Assembly: GCF_018709685.1 (NCBI RefSeq)
Contig: NZ_JABDHQ010000002.1
Coordinates: 230,976-294,975 of the forward strand
Length of the DNA stretch: 64,000 bases
DNA from: Akkermansia muciniphila
GTDB taxonomy: Bacteria; Verrucomicrobiota; Verrucomicrobiia; Verrucomicrobiales; Akkermansiaceae
Direction of reading: 5' to 3'
This document shows positions 10,839-19,803 of the stretch, piece after piece (position 1 is the stretch's first letter; each line of letters opens with the position of its first letter). The notes beneath the pieces are model-generated. The model was given only the letters and a program-made list of their open reading frames with translations, made no database searches and was not told the DNA's origin. A program made the translations under genes and the position numbers.

Positions 10839-12377
10839 ATGCAACTCCATACTCCATTCATCCTGATTGCCGCAGTCGCCCTGAACGCAGCCTGGGCGGC
10901 GGCTCCCCAATTCGACCGAATTTACGGTTCCCACATGGTCCTTCCCCACGGGAAAAACGTGCCCGTCTCCGGAACGGCGGACCCCAACAAGGAGGTATCC
11001 GTCACCTTCGGAAGCTCTACCCTGAACACCAGGGCAGACGCCAGGGGCAAGTGGCGCGTCATGCTCCCCCCCATGCAGCCCAACGGCACGGGACAGACGC
11101 TGACGGCTACCCAGAATGGAGATTCCTCCAAGCTGGAAGATGTTCTGGTGGGTGAGGTGTGGCTGGCCTCCGGACAATCCAACATGCTGTTCCGCCTGAA
11201 CCAGACCAATACCGCGAGGGAGGACATAGCGGCCTCCGGGGATGAACAGCTGCGCCTGCTCAACAACGTTCCCCAGGCCCACACCAACAACGCCCCCTAT
11301 TCGGACAAGGACTTCACCTCCGTCACTACGGATAATTTCTACAAGGGGCAGTGGCAGGTCAGCACCCCTTCCACCTCCGGCCCTATGACGGCGGTAGGCT
11401 ACTACTTCGGCAAGAAGCTCCGGGAAGGCCTGGACATGCCCGTGGGCATCATCCACTCCTCGCTCGGCGGTTCGGAAATAGCGGCGTGGATACCCCAGCA
11501 GGTCATCAACACCAACAAGAGCTTCAGCTCCCTGCGCGGCAACCGCTGGCTGGATTCCCCCCTCATTTCCGACTGGGTGAGGGGCCGCGCCAAAAAGAAT
11601 ATCTCCCCTCGGCTGAACCAGGGTTCCCCCGACCACCCCTACAAACCGGCGTTCCTGTATGAATCCGGCATCGCGTGGATGACGGACCTCCCCATCACGG
11701 GCGTCCTCTGGTACCAGGGGGAATCCGACGCGGAGATTATTAACAATGAACAGAACGGAATGCAGCTGAAAACCATGATCGCCTCCTGGAGGAAAGTCTT
11801 CCGGAATCCGGACATGCCGTTCGTAATGATTCAGCTCCCCCGCATCAACGATCCTTCCAAAATCCGGGAAGGCTGGCCCGAATTCCGTGAAATGCAGGAC
11901 ATGACGGCAAAAACCGTCCCCCATGCCTACAGCGTCAATACGATTGACCTGGGCTCCACGAACTCCAACGTGCACCCGCCGTTCAAGCGTCCCGTGGGGG
12001 AACGGGCGGGCAATACCGCCCTGAACAAGGTCTATGGCAAGAAGGTTCCCTGTGAAGGCCCCGCCTTCAAGGCCTTCAAGCCCTCCGGCTCCGGCCTCCT
12101 GGTCCAGATGGAGCATGCCGCCGGACTGGCCACGACGGACGGCAAGGAACCGGCCCAGTTTGAAATTGCCGGAGCGGACGGGGTTTACCATCCCGCCACA
12201 GCGGAAATCGTGAACAAAAAAGGGAGCACCGCCGTCATCCGCCTCTCCTCCCCGGAGGTCAAATCCCCCAAGAACGCGCGGTACTGCTGGAACCGCTTCG
12301 TGATCCCCAACCTGGTCAACGGAGACCAGCTCCCGGCCCGGCCCTTCCGGACGGATGCGCCCGCTCCTAAAAAATAA
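10839..12377 (+). CDS. Secreted sialate O-acetylesterase (SGNH hydrolase)
   Basis: A 512-residue exported esterase that would remove O-acetyl groups from sialic acids, exposing them to sialidases during mucin breakdown. A signal peptide ends near Ala20. The nucleophile is Ser113 in WLASGQSNM; the second family block is LWYQGESDA, and a histidine sits in SNVHPPFKRP near the C-terminal third, as expected for the DxxH-type triad, although Asp is replaced by Asn in that position here. The first 100 residues form the beta-rich domain usual for this family. It is followed after 21 bases by another SGNH esterase. The exact acyl substrate is inferred. Confidence 0.87.
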   Translation: MQLHTPFILIAAVALNAAWAAAPQFDRIYGSHMVLPHGKNVPVSGTADPNKEVSVTFGSSTLNTRADARGKWRVMLPPMQPNGTGQTLTATQNGDSSKLEDVLVGEVWLASGQSNMLFRLNQTNTAREDIAASGDEQLRLLNNVPQAHTNNAPYSDKDFTSVTTDNFYKGQWQVSTPSTSGPMTAVGYYFGKKLREGLDMPVGIIHSSLGGSEIAAWIPQQVINTNKSFSSLRGNRWLDSPLISDWVRGRAKKNISPRLNQGSPDHPYKPAFLYESGIAWMTDLPITGVLWYQGESDAEIINNEQNGMQLKTMIASWRKVFRNPDMPFVMIQLPRINDPSKIREGWPEFREMQDMTAKTVPHAYSVNTIDLGSTNSNVHPPFKRPVGERAGNTALNKVYGKKVPCEGPAFKAFKPSGSGLLVQMEHAAGLATTDGKEPAQFEIAGADGVYHPATAEIVNKKGSTAVIRLSSPEVKSPKNARYCWNRFVIPNLVNGDQLPARPFRTDAPAPKK

Positions 12378-12398
12378 CTCTCACCACTCCACCATTCC

Positions 12399-13376
12399 AT
12401 GAACCTTCGTCTTCTCTTCGCTTCCCTGGCCGCAACCCTATCCCTGGGCATGGCGGCCCAGGCCGCCCCCGCTAAAATAGCCTGCGTGGGGGACAGCATC
12501 ACCTTCGGCTCCGGGCTCAAACCCGGGGATGCCCGCTATCCCCAGGTGCTTGCCACGCTGATGGGTCCGGACTTTGACGTCAGGGGCTTCGGCAATCCCG
12601 GAAAAACGGCCGGAGACTATCCGGGCCAGGTAGGCCGCTGGTACGGCAGCACCAAGGAATTCAAGCAATCCCTGGACTTCAAGGCAGACGTTTACATCTG
12701 CAACCTGGGCATCAATGATACGGGCCGCTGGTGGGACCCCAAGCTGTTCTTAAAGGGTTATGACGACCTGTTCACCGCCTGGAAATCCGCCAGCCCCAAG
12801 GCCCGGTTCTTCGCCTGGGGCCTGCTGGGCCCCGACTACCGCGGCCCGCTGAACAAAAAGGCATTCCCCGGCAACTGCTACCCGGACGTGCGCAAGTACT
12901 CGGGCTCCGACAACGGCTCCGCGGCCAACCGCCCGGAAGCGGAAAAGCTGATCGCCACCGTGGCGCGCAAGCACAAGGCAGGCCTTTTTGACGCGCTTCA
13001 TCCCCTCTCCGATCATCCGGAATGGTATGTGGACGGCCTGCATCCCACGGAACCGGGAGCCCGCCGTATTGCGGAAATTACCTTCGCCAAGCTGGCAAAA
13101 AGCATGAAGCTCAAGCAGCCTGCTCCCAAGCTGGAACCGGGCACCGGAAACGTGATTATCAACAACACGGGAGAATCCGGCATCCTGCTGGACGGCTGGA
13201 AGCTGACGGACGGGTCCAGCACGCTCGTCTTTGAAAACGCCACCGTCATTCATCCCGGGGACCGGCTTATCATCACCATCGGCGCGGAAACCCAAAAGGA
13301 CCCGACCAAGCCCCTGGAGATCAAATCCGCCAAATCCCCCGCCGCCTTCCGCCTGATTCCCCCAAGGAACCGTTAG
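12399..13376 (+). CDS. Secreted GDSL/SGNH esterase with lamin-tail-like C-terminus
   Basis: A 325-residue exported hydrolase. A signal peptide covers about 1-22, the GDSL nucleophile is Ser33 in VGDSITFGSG, the oxyanion Asn lies in LGINDTGRW, and the catalytic Asp/His pair is in DGLHPTEPGA. Residues about 247-325 form a separate beta-rich module (VIINNTGESGILLDGW, HPGDRLII) that resembles a lamin-tail domain, seen in some secreted bacterial enzymes. It lies directly after the sialate esterase, so the pair may act on acylated host glycans together. The substrate is unknown. Confidence 0.82.
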   Translation: MNLRLLFASLAATLSLGMAAQAAPAKIACVGDSITFGSGLKPGDARYPQVLATLMGPDFDVRGFGNPGKTAGDYPGQVGRWYGSTKEFKQSLDFKADVYICNLGINDTGRWWDPKLFLKGYDDLFTAWKSASPKARFFAWGLLGPDYRGPLNKKAFPGNCYPDVRKYSGSDNGSAANRPEAEKLIATVARKHKAGLFDALHPLSDHPEWYVDGLHPTEPGARRIAEITFAKLAKSMKLKQPAPKLEPGTGNVIINNTGESGILLDGWKLTDGSSTLVFENATVIHPGDRLIITIGAETQKDPTKPLEIKSAKSPAAFRLIPPRNR

Positions 13377-13390
13377 CGCGGTTTTTGGAT

Positions 13391-13433
13391 TTTCCAATTG
13401 AAGATATTAGCTTTCAACATCTTCCATTGGAAA
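13391..13433 (+). terminator. Hairpin after the GDSL esterase gene
   Basis: Arms TTTCCAAT (13391-13398) and ATTGGAAA (13426-13433) pair, as do AAGAT and ATCTT inside them. It is followed by TTTCC, so the U-tail is weak; a terminator is the simplest reading. Confidence 0.45.
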
Positions 13434-13595
13434 TTTCCTCTCCTTTTCCCACCCTGGACGGCGGCGGCAGACAGCCGGCTACGGGACTCCGGAAAGCCTG
13501 CCGCTTCCCTTCAGACGGCGTATTCGCCGGACCGTCCAGCCCCCTTCATCCCGGATATTCCAGTTCATCCCATTTTATTTGAGCAATTCCGACGC

Positions 13596-14075
13596 ATGAA
13601 CGGTCTACAGTGCATGGAACAGAATAAATGCAAATCACCCGCATGCTGCCTGCTTGGCTCTTTCGCCACCAATACCAGCATGGACTTCGGCGTCCTGCTG
13701 CTGCGCCTGGGCGTAGGCGCAATGATGCTTGTGCACGGCATTCCCAAGCTGAGCATGCTCATCAGCGGAAACTGGGCAGCTTTCCAGGACCCCCTCGGAA
13801 TAGGTAACTTCCTGTCCCTGCTCCTGTGCGTGGGCGCGGAATTCGGATGCTCCATCCTGATCTTCCTGGGCCTCTTCACCCGCCTGGCCGCCCTCATCCT
13901 GATCATTAACATGTGCGTGGCGCTCTTCCTCGTCCTGGGCCTCTCCGGCTGGGGCGCCCAGGAACTCGCGTCCATCTACCTGCTGATTTACCTGACCCTC
14001 TTCTATACGGGCCCGGGCAAATTCTCCCTGGATGCCTGGTGGCTCTGGCGCGACTGCAAAATAGAAGTGGAATAA
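13596..14075 (+). CDS. DoxX-family membrane protein
   Basis: 159 residues from ATG 13596 with four hydrophobic segments. The family pattern is clear: LLLRLGVGAMMLVHGIPKL at the first segment, then GAEFGCSILIFLGLFTRLAA and a final segment before the GKFSLDAWWL ending. DoxX proteins are small inner-membrane proteins with mostly unproven redox or stress roles. A longer frame from 13398 exists but reads non-membrane, low-complexity sequence before the ATG and is rejected. The N-terminus carries several Cys residues (CKSPACC), possibly relevant to redox, but this is not established. Confidence 0.85.
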   Translation: MNGLQCMEQNKCKSPACCLLGSFATNTSMDFGVLLLRLGVGAMMLVHGIPKLSMLISGNWAAFQDPLGIGNFLSLLLCVGAEFGCSILIFLGLFTRLAALILIINMCVALFLVLGLSGWGAQELASIYLLIYLTLFYTGPGKFSLDAWWLWRDCKIEVE

Positions 14076-14178
14076 AAAGGCCTCCTCCCGCCCGGCCTAT
14101 GGCAAAAATACTTCTTTTTTCACTCGCCGCGGCAGGAGCCTTCCTCTAGGATGCTGGCACACCCAGTCCATCCGTTCA

Positions 14179-15180
14179 ATGTCCGGCAAATTAACCTACA
14201 AGCAATCGGGGGTCGATACCAAAGAAGCAGCCGCTTTCGTATCCGACATCAGCTCTCACGTTAAAAGAACGCAAAAGCAGCGCTCCCTGCACCAGGCCTT
14301 CGGTCTTTTTGCCGCCGCCTATGATCTCAGCTCCTACAAGGAACCGGTTATCGTCACCGGATGCGACGGCGTAGGCACCAAGACGGAAATCCTGTTTGAA
14401 CTGGACATGGTGGAAACCGCCGGCAAGGACCTGGTGGCCATGAACGTCAACGACATCCTTACCACGGGCGGGGATCCCCTCCTCTTCCTGGACTACCTGG
14501 GCATCTCCAATCTGGAACAGGAACGCACCCGCATCACCCGCCTGGTGGCCGGCATGTGCGACTATCTGGAATCCTGCAACTGCATTCTGGCAGGCGGGGA
14601 AACGGCTGAAATGCCCGGCGTGGTTCCGGAATCCATCGTGGAGCTTTCCGGTTTCTGCATCGGCTGCTGTGAAAAAAGCAAGCTGATTGATCCCAAGACC
14701 GTCCGGCCCGGGGACGTATTCATCGGCTACAAATCCGACAGCTTCCATGCCAACGGCTGGAGCCTCATCCGCCGCATTCTGGAGGAAAACCCGGACGTGG
14801 TGGATGAAGAAGAACTCCGTTCCCTGTTGCAGCCCACCCGCCTGTACCATGACGTGGTGGCGGACATGCGCAGCTCCAACGTCATCCCCAAGGCCTACGC
14901 CCACATCACCGGGGGCGGCCTTCCGGAAAACCTGGAACGTTTCCTGGGCGACTACGGCGCGGACCTCACCATCCCCTTCTGGGATAACCCCGCAGCCCAG
15001 AAAATCCTGAAGCACGCGGACCCCCAGGACCGCTTCAACACTTTCAACATGGGCATCGGCTGGGTAGCCATCGTGAAGCCGGAGGACGTGGAAGCCGCGT
15101 TGAAGGCAGGCCCCGGCGGCACGGTCATCGGCACGCTGAGAGAAGGCCGCGGCATTCATGTCAAGGTACAGGGCGAATAG
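14179..15180 (+). CDS. purM: Phosphoribosylformylglycinamidine cyclo-ligase (AIR synthetase)
   Basis: Fifth step of de novo purine synthesis: ATP-dependent ring closure of FGAM to AIR. The 333-residue product shows the family's N-terminal YKQSGVD, the ATP-site stretch TGCDGVGTKTEIL, then MNVNDILTTGGDPLLFLDYL and LAGGETAEMPG; the C-terminal half has SDSFHANGWSL and the glycine-rich ITGGGLPENL. It is followed after 66 bases by purF, so the two purine genes probably share a transcript. Confidence 0.96.
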   Translation: MSGKLTYKQSGVDTKEAAAFVSDISSHVKRTQKQRSLHQAFGLFAAAYDLSSYKEPVIVTGCDGVGTKTEILFELDMVETAGKDLVAMNVNDILTTGGDPLLFLDYLGISNLEQERTRITRLVAGMCDYLESCNCILAGGETAEMPGVVPESIVELSGFCIGCCEKSKLIDPKTVRPGDVFIGYKSDSFHANGWSLIRRILEENPDVVDEEELRSLLQPTRLYHDVVADMRSSNVIPKAYAHITGGGLPENLERFLGDYGADLTIPFWDNPAAQKILKHADPQDRFNTFNMGIGWVAIVKPEDVEAALKAGPGGTVIGTLREGRGIHVKVQGE

Positions 15181-15246
15181 AGACGAAGCCATTTCCTTGC
15201 AGCGGATACACCACACTTCACAGGACAATCTTTTCATCACAATCCC

Positions 15247-17166
15247 ATGAGCGATTTTCTTAAACACGAGTGCGGCGTAGCCGCCATTCGTCTGCTTAAG
15301 CCTCTCTCTTATTTTCAGGATAAATACGGCTCCACCCTCTGGGCGTTCAACAAGCTGCTCATCCTGATGGAAAAGCAGTACAACCGCGGGCAGGACGGCG
15401 CGGGCATCGGCTGCGTTAAACTGAACATGCCCCTGGGGCAGCCCTACCTGTTCCGCACCAGGGACGCCAGCAAGGACGCCCTGACTACCATCTTCAACGG
15501 GCAAATCAAGAAGCTCAACAAAAAAGTCCGCCGTGGCCAGGTCAACCTGAAAGACGCGGAAGACATCAAGAACAACTTTGACTACGGCGGGGAAATCCTG
15601 ATGGGCCACCTCCGCTACGGCACCTCCGGCCTCTTTGACGAAGGCTCCTGCCATCCCTACCTGCGCCGCACCAACTGGCCGACGCGCACCCTCATGGTGC
15701 TGGGGAACTTCAACATGACCAACACGCCGGAGCTGAACCAGCGCATGATTGAGCGCGGGCAGCACCCCGTCTTCGGCACGGACACGCAGACCGTCCTTGA
15801 AGAAATAGGCTACCATCTGGATGAAGCCCACACGGACCTTTACCGCGCCCTGCGTGACGGCGGCATGCCCGGACCGGAAATCCCCCACGCCATCTCCTCC
15901 CGGCTCAATGTCCAGGAAATCATTCATAACTCCGCCAAACAGTGGGATGGCGGCTACGCCATCATGGGCGCCATCGGCAACGGAGACTACTTCTGCCTGC
16001 GGGACCCCCACGGCATCCGCCCCTGCCACTACCTCATCACGGATGAATACATTGCCGTGGCCTCCGAACGCGTTCCGCTGATGACCGTCTTTGAAGCGGA
16101 AAGCGAACAGGTGCAGGAACTGCCTCCGGCCCACATGCTCTCCATCAAGGCGGACGGCACGCATAACATCACGGAATTCACCACTCCGCTGAAGCCCACG
16201 CCGTGCTCCTTTGAAAAAATCTACTTCTCCCGCGGGAACGATCCCATCGTGTACCGGGAGCGCAAGGCCCTGGGCGCAGCGCTGACCCCGCAAATCGTGG
16301 ATTCCCTGGAAGACCGCTTTGACAAATCCGCCATCACCTACATCCCCAACACGGCGGAAACCGCCTACTACGGCCTGCTGGAAGGCCTGCGCGTCTATCG
16401 CCGCAAGCGCGTGCACGCCCAGCTTCTGGACGCCCTGAGAAACGGGACCCTTGATGAAAAGATGCTGGACAGCGCCATCCTGAAACGGTGGCCGCGCGGT
16501 GAAAAAATCGCCCACAAGGACATCAAGATGCGCACCTTCATCACGCAGGAGAAGAGCCGCGCCCAACTGGTCTCCCACGTGTACGACCTCACCTACGGAG
16601 CCGTGGGTCCGGAAGACGTGCTCGTCGCCATAGATGACTCCATCGTCCGCGGCACCACGCTGAGAAGGTCCATCCTCCGCATCCTGGGACGCACCAACCC
16701 CCGGAAAATCGTCGTCGCCTCCACCGCTCCACAAATCCGGTACCCGGACTGCTACGGCATTGACATGTCCGAGCTGGGGAACTTCATTGCCTTCCAGGCG
16801 GCGGTTTCCCTGCTCAAGCAGCACGGACAGGCCCGGCTGCTGGAAGATGTGTACAAAGCATGCAAGGAAGAACTGACCAAGCCCAGGGAAGAACGCCGCA
16901 ACTGCGTCAAGGCCATTTACGAGGGCCTCACGGAGGCGGAAATCTCCCGTGAAATCACGCGCCTGGTCACTCCGCACGACGCTCCGTGCCCCGTGGAAGT
17001 CATTTTCCAGACCATTGAAAACCTGCACGCCTCCATAGAAGGCCCGTGCGGTGACTGGTATTTCACCGGGGACTACCCGACTCCGGGCGGATATACCACA
17101 GTTAATGTGGCATACATGCGCTGGTTTGAGGGTAAAGGGGGCCGTGCATACGATTTGCCCTTGTAG
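15247..17166 (+). CDS. purF: Amidophosphoribosyltransferase, long form
   Basis: First committed step of purine synthesis: PRPP plus glutamine gives phosphoribosylamine. The Ntn-glutaminase nucleophile is Cys9 in HECGVAAIR, implying an eight-residue propeptide as in Bacillus-type enzymes. The PRPP-binding loop is VLVAIDDSIVRGTT in the C-terminal phosphoribosyltransferase domain. At 639 residues it is well over the usual 470-510; the extra length lies within the glutaminase domain (around residues 80-115) and at the C-terminus, as in long forms of some Bacteroidetes and Verrucomicrobia. No CxxC cluster for an Fe-S centre is evident. Confidence 0.92.
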   Translation: MSDFLKHECGVAAIRLLKPLSYFQDKYGSTLWAFNKLLILMEKQYNRGQDGAGIGCVKLNMPLGQPYLFRTRDASKDALTTIFNGQIKKLNKKVRRGQVNLKDAEDIKNNFDYGGEILMGHLRYGTSGLFDEGSCHPYLRRTNWPTRTLMVLGNFNMTNTPELNQRMIERGQHPVFGTDTQTVLEEIGYHLDEAHTDLYRALRDGGMPGPEIPHAISSRLNVQEIIHNSAKQWDGGYAIMGAIGNGDYFCLRDPHGIRPCHYLITDEYIAVASERVPLMTVFEAESEQVQELPPAHMLSIKADGTHNITEFTTPLKPTPCSFEKIYFSRGNDPIVYRERKALGAALTPQIVDSLEDRFDKSAITYIPNTAETAYYGLLEGLRVYRRKRVHAQLLDALRNGTLDEKMLDSAILKRWPRGEKIAHKDIKMRTFITQEKSRAQLVSHVYDLTYGAVGPEDVLVAIDDSIVRGTTLRRSILRILGRTNPRKIVVASTAPQIRYPDCYGIDMSELGNFIAFQAAVSLLKQHGQARLLEDVYKACKEELTKPREERRNCVKAIYEGLTEAEISREITRLVTPHDAPCPVEVIFQTIENLHASIEGPCGDWYFTGDYPTPGGYTTVNVAYMRWFEGKGGRAYDLPL

Positions 17167-17190
17167 CGGGTACCTATTTTTGGGTATTCT
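17161..17190 (+). promoter_or_regulatory. Possible promoter of the ECF sigma gene
   Basis: TTGTAG and TATTCT are 18 bases apart, with the -10 box ending 9 bases before the ATG at 17200. If used, the transcript would have almost no leader. It overlaps the purF stop codon. Confidence 0.35.
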
Positions 17191-17199
17191 GCTGCTAAT

Positions 17200-17799
17200 A
17201 TGTCGGGACCCATTGCATATACGACCCTGGAGGACACTGAACTGGTCGCCAGGGCGCGGGAAGGAGATTCGCGTGCTTTTGACGAACTAGTCATTCGTCA
17301 CAGCCGCAAACTCCACGCCACCTTATACCAGATGACGGACAACTATGACGATGCTTACGACATCGCTCAGGAAGCGTTTTCCAAAGCCTACCGGGCCTTG
17401 CGCTATTTCAACGGGCAAAGCGCCTTTTACACCTGGCTGCATTCCATCGCCGTCAACCATGCCAGGAACTTCCTGAAAAAGAGAAACCGCAGGATGACCT
17501 ACAGCCTGGACGACGACGAGTACGGCGACCATACGGAAAAGGACATGAACATGGCTGATGAAACGGATGGGGCGGACCCGGAACGCCGCACCCATTTGAA
17601 CGAACTTCAGCTCAAGATCAATGAAGCTCTGAAGAAACTTTCCACCAAGCACAGGGAAGTCGTTGTCCTTCATGATGTGAAGGGCCTCAACCATACGGAA
17701 ATATCCGCCCTGCTGGGTATCTCCGAAGGAACGCTCAGATCACGTCTGCATTATGCCCACAAAGAACTGCAGGGACTGCTGGCAGAATATCTGAGTTAA
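17200..17799 (+). CDS. RNA polymerase sigma factor, ECF (RpoE-like)
   Basis: A 199-residue sigma-70 family factor with regions 2 and 4 only. Region 2 includes FDELVIRH, DAYDIAQEAFSKAYRAL and the -10 recognition part FYTWLHSIAVNHARNFLKKR; an acidic linker around residues 105-125 separates it from region 4, with the helix-turn-helix HTEISALLGISEGTLRSRLH near 165-185. The two downstream genes (one-TM protein, PDZ protein with protease-like half) make a regulatory module resembling rpoE-rseA-degS in composition. The target regulon is unknown. Confidence 0.92.
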   Translation: MSGPIAYTTLEDTELVARAREGDSRAFDELVIRHSRKLHATLYQMTDNYDDAYDIAQEAFSKAYRALRYFNGQSAFYTWLHSIAVNHARNFLKKRNRRMTYSLDDDEYGDHTEKDMNMADETDGADPERRTHLNELQLKINEALKKLSTKHREVVVLHDVKGLNHTEISALLGISEGTLRSRLHYAHKELQGLLAEYLS

Positions 17800-17848
17800 C
17801 GGTGAAAAAATATTGAACACCGGTTCCCCGGTCCCTGTCAAAATGCAT

Positions 17849-17866
17849 AGTCCTAGGTTTAGGACT
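17849..17866 (+). repeat. Perfect palindrome between sigma factor and next gene
   Basis: AGTCCTA (17849-17855) and TAGGACT (17860-17866) with a four-base loop, 38 bases before ATG 17905. It could be an operator, or a weak RNA hairpin between the sigma and putative anti-sigma genes. Confidence 0.5.
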
Positions 17867-17904
17867 AAAGCCCCAAACCTTTATTACACTTAAAATCAAC
17901 GACG

Positions 17905-18426
17905 ATGGATAAAAAATCCACAGAACATAATGAGGAAACTCTGGTCGCCATGCTGGCATCTTTTCGCAAGGAAGCCTGTTACCATGACAACTTTGAGGAA
18001 GATTTCCTCCGTAATTTTCATTTAAGAAAGGAGACCGATCCGGCTACCCATTCTGCTTGGAAATTGCTACTCGAACGCCTGGACAACTATCTGCAGAACT
18101 TTCGTGGTTGGCAGTGGGTCTACGCTTCCATGTCCATCGTGACATTGGCGGCGGTGGGCGTTATCATCGCATCCGGGAATATGGACGAACCTGCTGATTC
18201 TTATGCTTCCTCCATCAAGGAGAAGGAAGAGATTCTCTTGAAGGAAAAAGCCGTTCCCGTAAGTAACGAAATTATTGAACAACCTTCAACCGAAGCCGTC
18301 TCCGCCGGACAACCTGAGTTCACCACCGGAGCGTCTTCACATGAAACATCGGCCAACGACAATCAGCTGAAACCTGATTCCAATACCGATAAAAAACCGG
18401 TATCCCGCGTTCTCATTGAGATGTAA
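17905..18426 (+). CDS. One-TM protein, putative anti-sigma factor
   Basis: 173 residues with no family I can name. The first 68 residues are cytosolic and charged, a single membrane segment lies at about 70-90 (WVYASMSIVTLAAVGVIIAS), and the rest is an extended, Ser/Thr/Glu-rich periplasmic tail. This is the topology of many anti-sigma factors, and the gene sits directly after an ECF sigma factor and 6 bases before a PDZ protein. The cytosolic part lacks a ZAS-type HxxxCxxC motif (His27 and Cys25 occur but not in that spacing). The role is inferred from position and topology. Confidence 0.6.
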   Translation: MDKKSTEHNEETLVAMLASFRKEACYHDNFEEDFLRNFHLRKETDPATHSAWKLLLERLDNYLQNFRGWQWVYASMSIVTLAAVGVIIASGNMDEPADSYASSIKEKEEILLKEKAVPVSNEIIEQPSTEAVSAGQPEFTTGASSHETSANDNQLKPDSNTDKKPVSRVLIEM

Positions 18427-18432
18427 CAATCC

Positions 18433-19308
18433 ATGATGAACCTGGCTCCGATATTGGCGGGCATAGCCGTTGCAGGCTTGATTTATCAAGCGGCGGCCGT
18501 GCCTGCCCCTTTTAAGGTAGAAGCCATTCCGCAGCAGGCGGAAGGAGTGCCGTACACTGCCATGGCGGCGCAGGTCGGAAAAGACCTGATCGCCTCCCTG
18601 ATTCCGTACAGGGTTTTTAAAAACGGAGGGGTGACCTACTATCTTGGCGACAAGGACACCCCGCCCCTGCAGGTATGGGCCCAGGAAAAACTCACGGGCC
18701 TGACCATCTTCAAGGTGGACGCCGCCCGGATCAGCGGAGATCCCGCCATCCTGGTGCCCGCCGGCACTCTCAGGCGCGGCGCGCGGCTGGCCTTTACCAG
18801 CAACCGTAATGAACCCACGCTGGGAATTTATGTGGGCATGGAGCACTCCATAGGAGATACCAGCTTCCCGCTGCGCCTTGTCCGCGCCCAATTCCCCAAG
18901 CTGGCGGCTCCGCCCATCGGCCAGCCCTGCTATGACGCTGAAAACCGCCTGGTCGGCATCGTGCTGGGAGTTTCCCGCAGGGGAACGTGCCACCTGCTGC
19001 CCGCCCAGGCCATCTCCTTCCTGGCGGACCATCCGAAAGCCAAAAGGGTGCGGCTGGGATGCCTTCTGGACATCAATGCCTCCACCCCCGTCATTGAAGG
19101 CCTCATTAGCGGAGGCCCTCTGGCACGGGGAGGCATCCAGACCGGAGACATCCTCATCAGCATCAACGGCTCCCCCATCCGCAACTACGGCGACATGCTG
19201 GACGCCACCTATTACCTTACGGGAGACAAGCCCCTGACTGTTGAAGTCATCCGCGGCACCCAGGTGGTAAAAAGCAAGGGCATCATCCCCACACAGGATG
19301 CCCGGTGA
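18433..19308 (+). CDS. PDZ protein with degenerate HtrA-like protease domain
   Basis: 291 residues. There is a hydrophobic N-terminus (about 5-22) as signal or anchor. The last 80 residues are a clear PDZ domain (about 208-280, GGIQTGDILISINGSPI). The middle resembles the second half of an HtrA/DegS chymotrypsin fold, but where a catalytic GNSGGP is expected there is PIGQPCYD (161-168) followed by AENRLVGIVLGV, and no catalytic His is seen upstream. It is therefore probably a non-proteolytic sensor. Six bases from the putative anti-sigma gene, it could bind misfolded envelope peptides through PDZ and signal to it. Confidence 0.72.
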   Translation: MMNLAPILAGIAVAGLIYQAAAVPAPFKVEAIPQQAEGVPYTAMAAQVGKDLIASLIPYRVFKNGGVTYYLGDKDTPPLQVWAQEKLTGLTIFKVDAARISGDPAILVPAGTLRRGARLAFTSNRNEPTLGIYVGMEHSIGDTSFPLRLVRAQFPKLAAPPIGQPCYDAENRLVGIVLGVSRRGTCHLLPAQAISFLADHPKAKRVRLGCLLDINASTPVIEGLISGGPLARGGIQTGDILISINGSPIRNYGDMLDATYYLTGDKPLTVEVIRGTQVVKSKGIIPTQDAR

Positions 19309-19421
19309 TGCGGAAACCCGCCTCCCGGAGAAATGCCGCGGAACCCGCTCGGCCCGGTTCAAAATCGGTCCGTGGCTTGTTTCAGGCTTGAACTCGGACG
19401 CCGGCGCACTTAAAAAAGGGC

Positions 19422-19790
19422 GTGCTTCAAATCGTCTTCAATAAAATCAGCGCTGCGGAAGTATCCAGCATCCCCACTCTGGAACAACTGGACCTGCTCG
19501 GAGACTTCCAGGTTTCTGAATCCACCCTGCAAACCCTGGATGACGCCCGCTTCGGCAAGATGGAAAAGGACGGCAAAATTCTTTACCGTTACGTAGCCAG
19601 GGACTACCGTATTTATTTTGAAGTCATTGAGGGCAAGGTAGTCGTCCACCGTGTCCTGCACGCCAACAGCCTGAATGATTTCCTGTTCCGCACCAACATT
19701 TCCCCTTCTGCGGGGGAAGACGAAATCCTGAGCCAGTCCAAACACTTCTGGAAACTCATTGACGAAGGCAAAAACGCCTCCAAATCCTGA
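19422..19790 (+). CDS. Small protein, possibly RelE/ParE-like fold
   Basis: 122 residues from GTG 19422. I do not recognise it firmly. The middle part (GKILYRYVARDYRIYFEVIE then VVVHRVLHANSLNDFL) has the strand-rich pattern with a central Tyr-Arg-Ile strand seen in RelE/ParE-type proteins, but length, an acidic C-terminus and lack of an adjacent antitoxin gene argue against a standard toxin. It is 13 bases before the coaC ATG, so it may be expressed with that gene. Confidence 0.5.
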   Translation: MLQIVFNKISAAEVSSIPTLEQLDLLGDFQVSESTLQTLDDARFGKMEKDGKILYRYVARDYRIYFEVIEGKVVVHRVLHANSLNDFLFRTNISPSAGEDEILSQSKHFWKLIDEGKNASKS

Positions 19791-19803
19791 CCATTCCGAC
19801 CCC

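Noticed and set aside
10080..12191. A 703-codon open frame on the minus strand
   Set aside because: It lies opposite the VC0807-type and sialate esterase genes. It is a GC-third-position shadow with low-complexity Gly/Arg/Asp text and no family motif.
14191..17028. A 945-codon open frame on the minus strand
   Set aside because: It lies opposite purM and purF, both certain. The translated text has no recognisable domain.
19422..19790. Stand-alone RelE/ParE toxin
   Set aside because: The likeness is limited to a few strands and no antitoxin is next to it, so it is listed only as a possible fold, not as a toxin.
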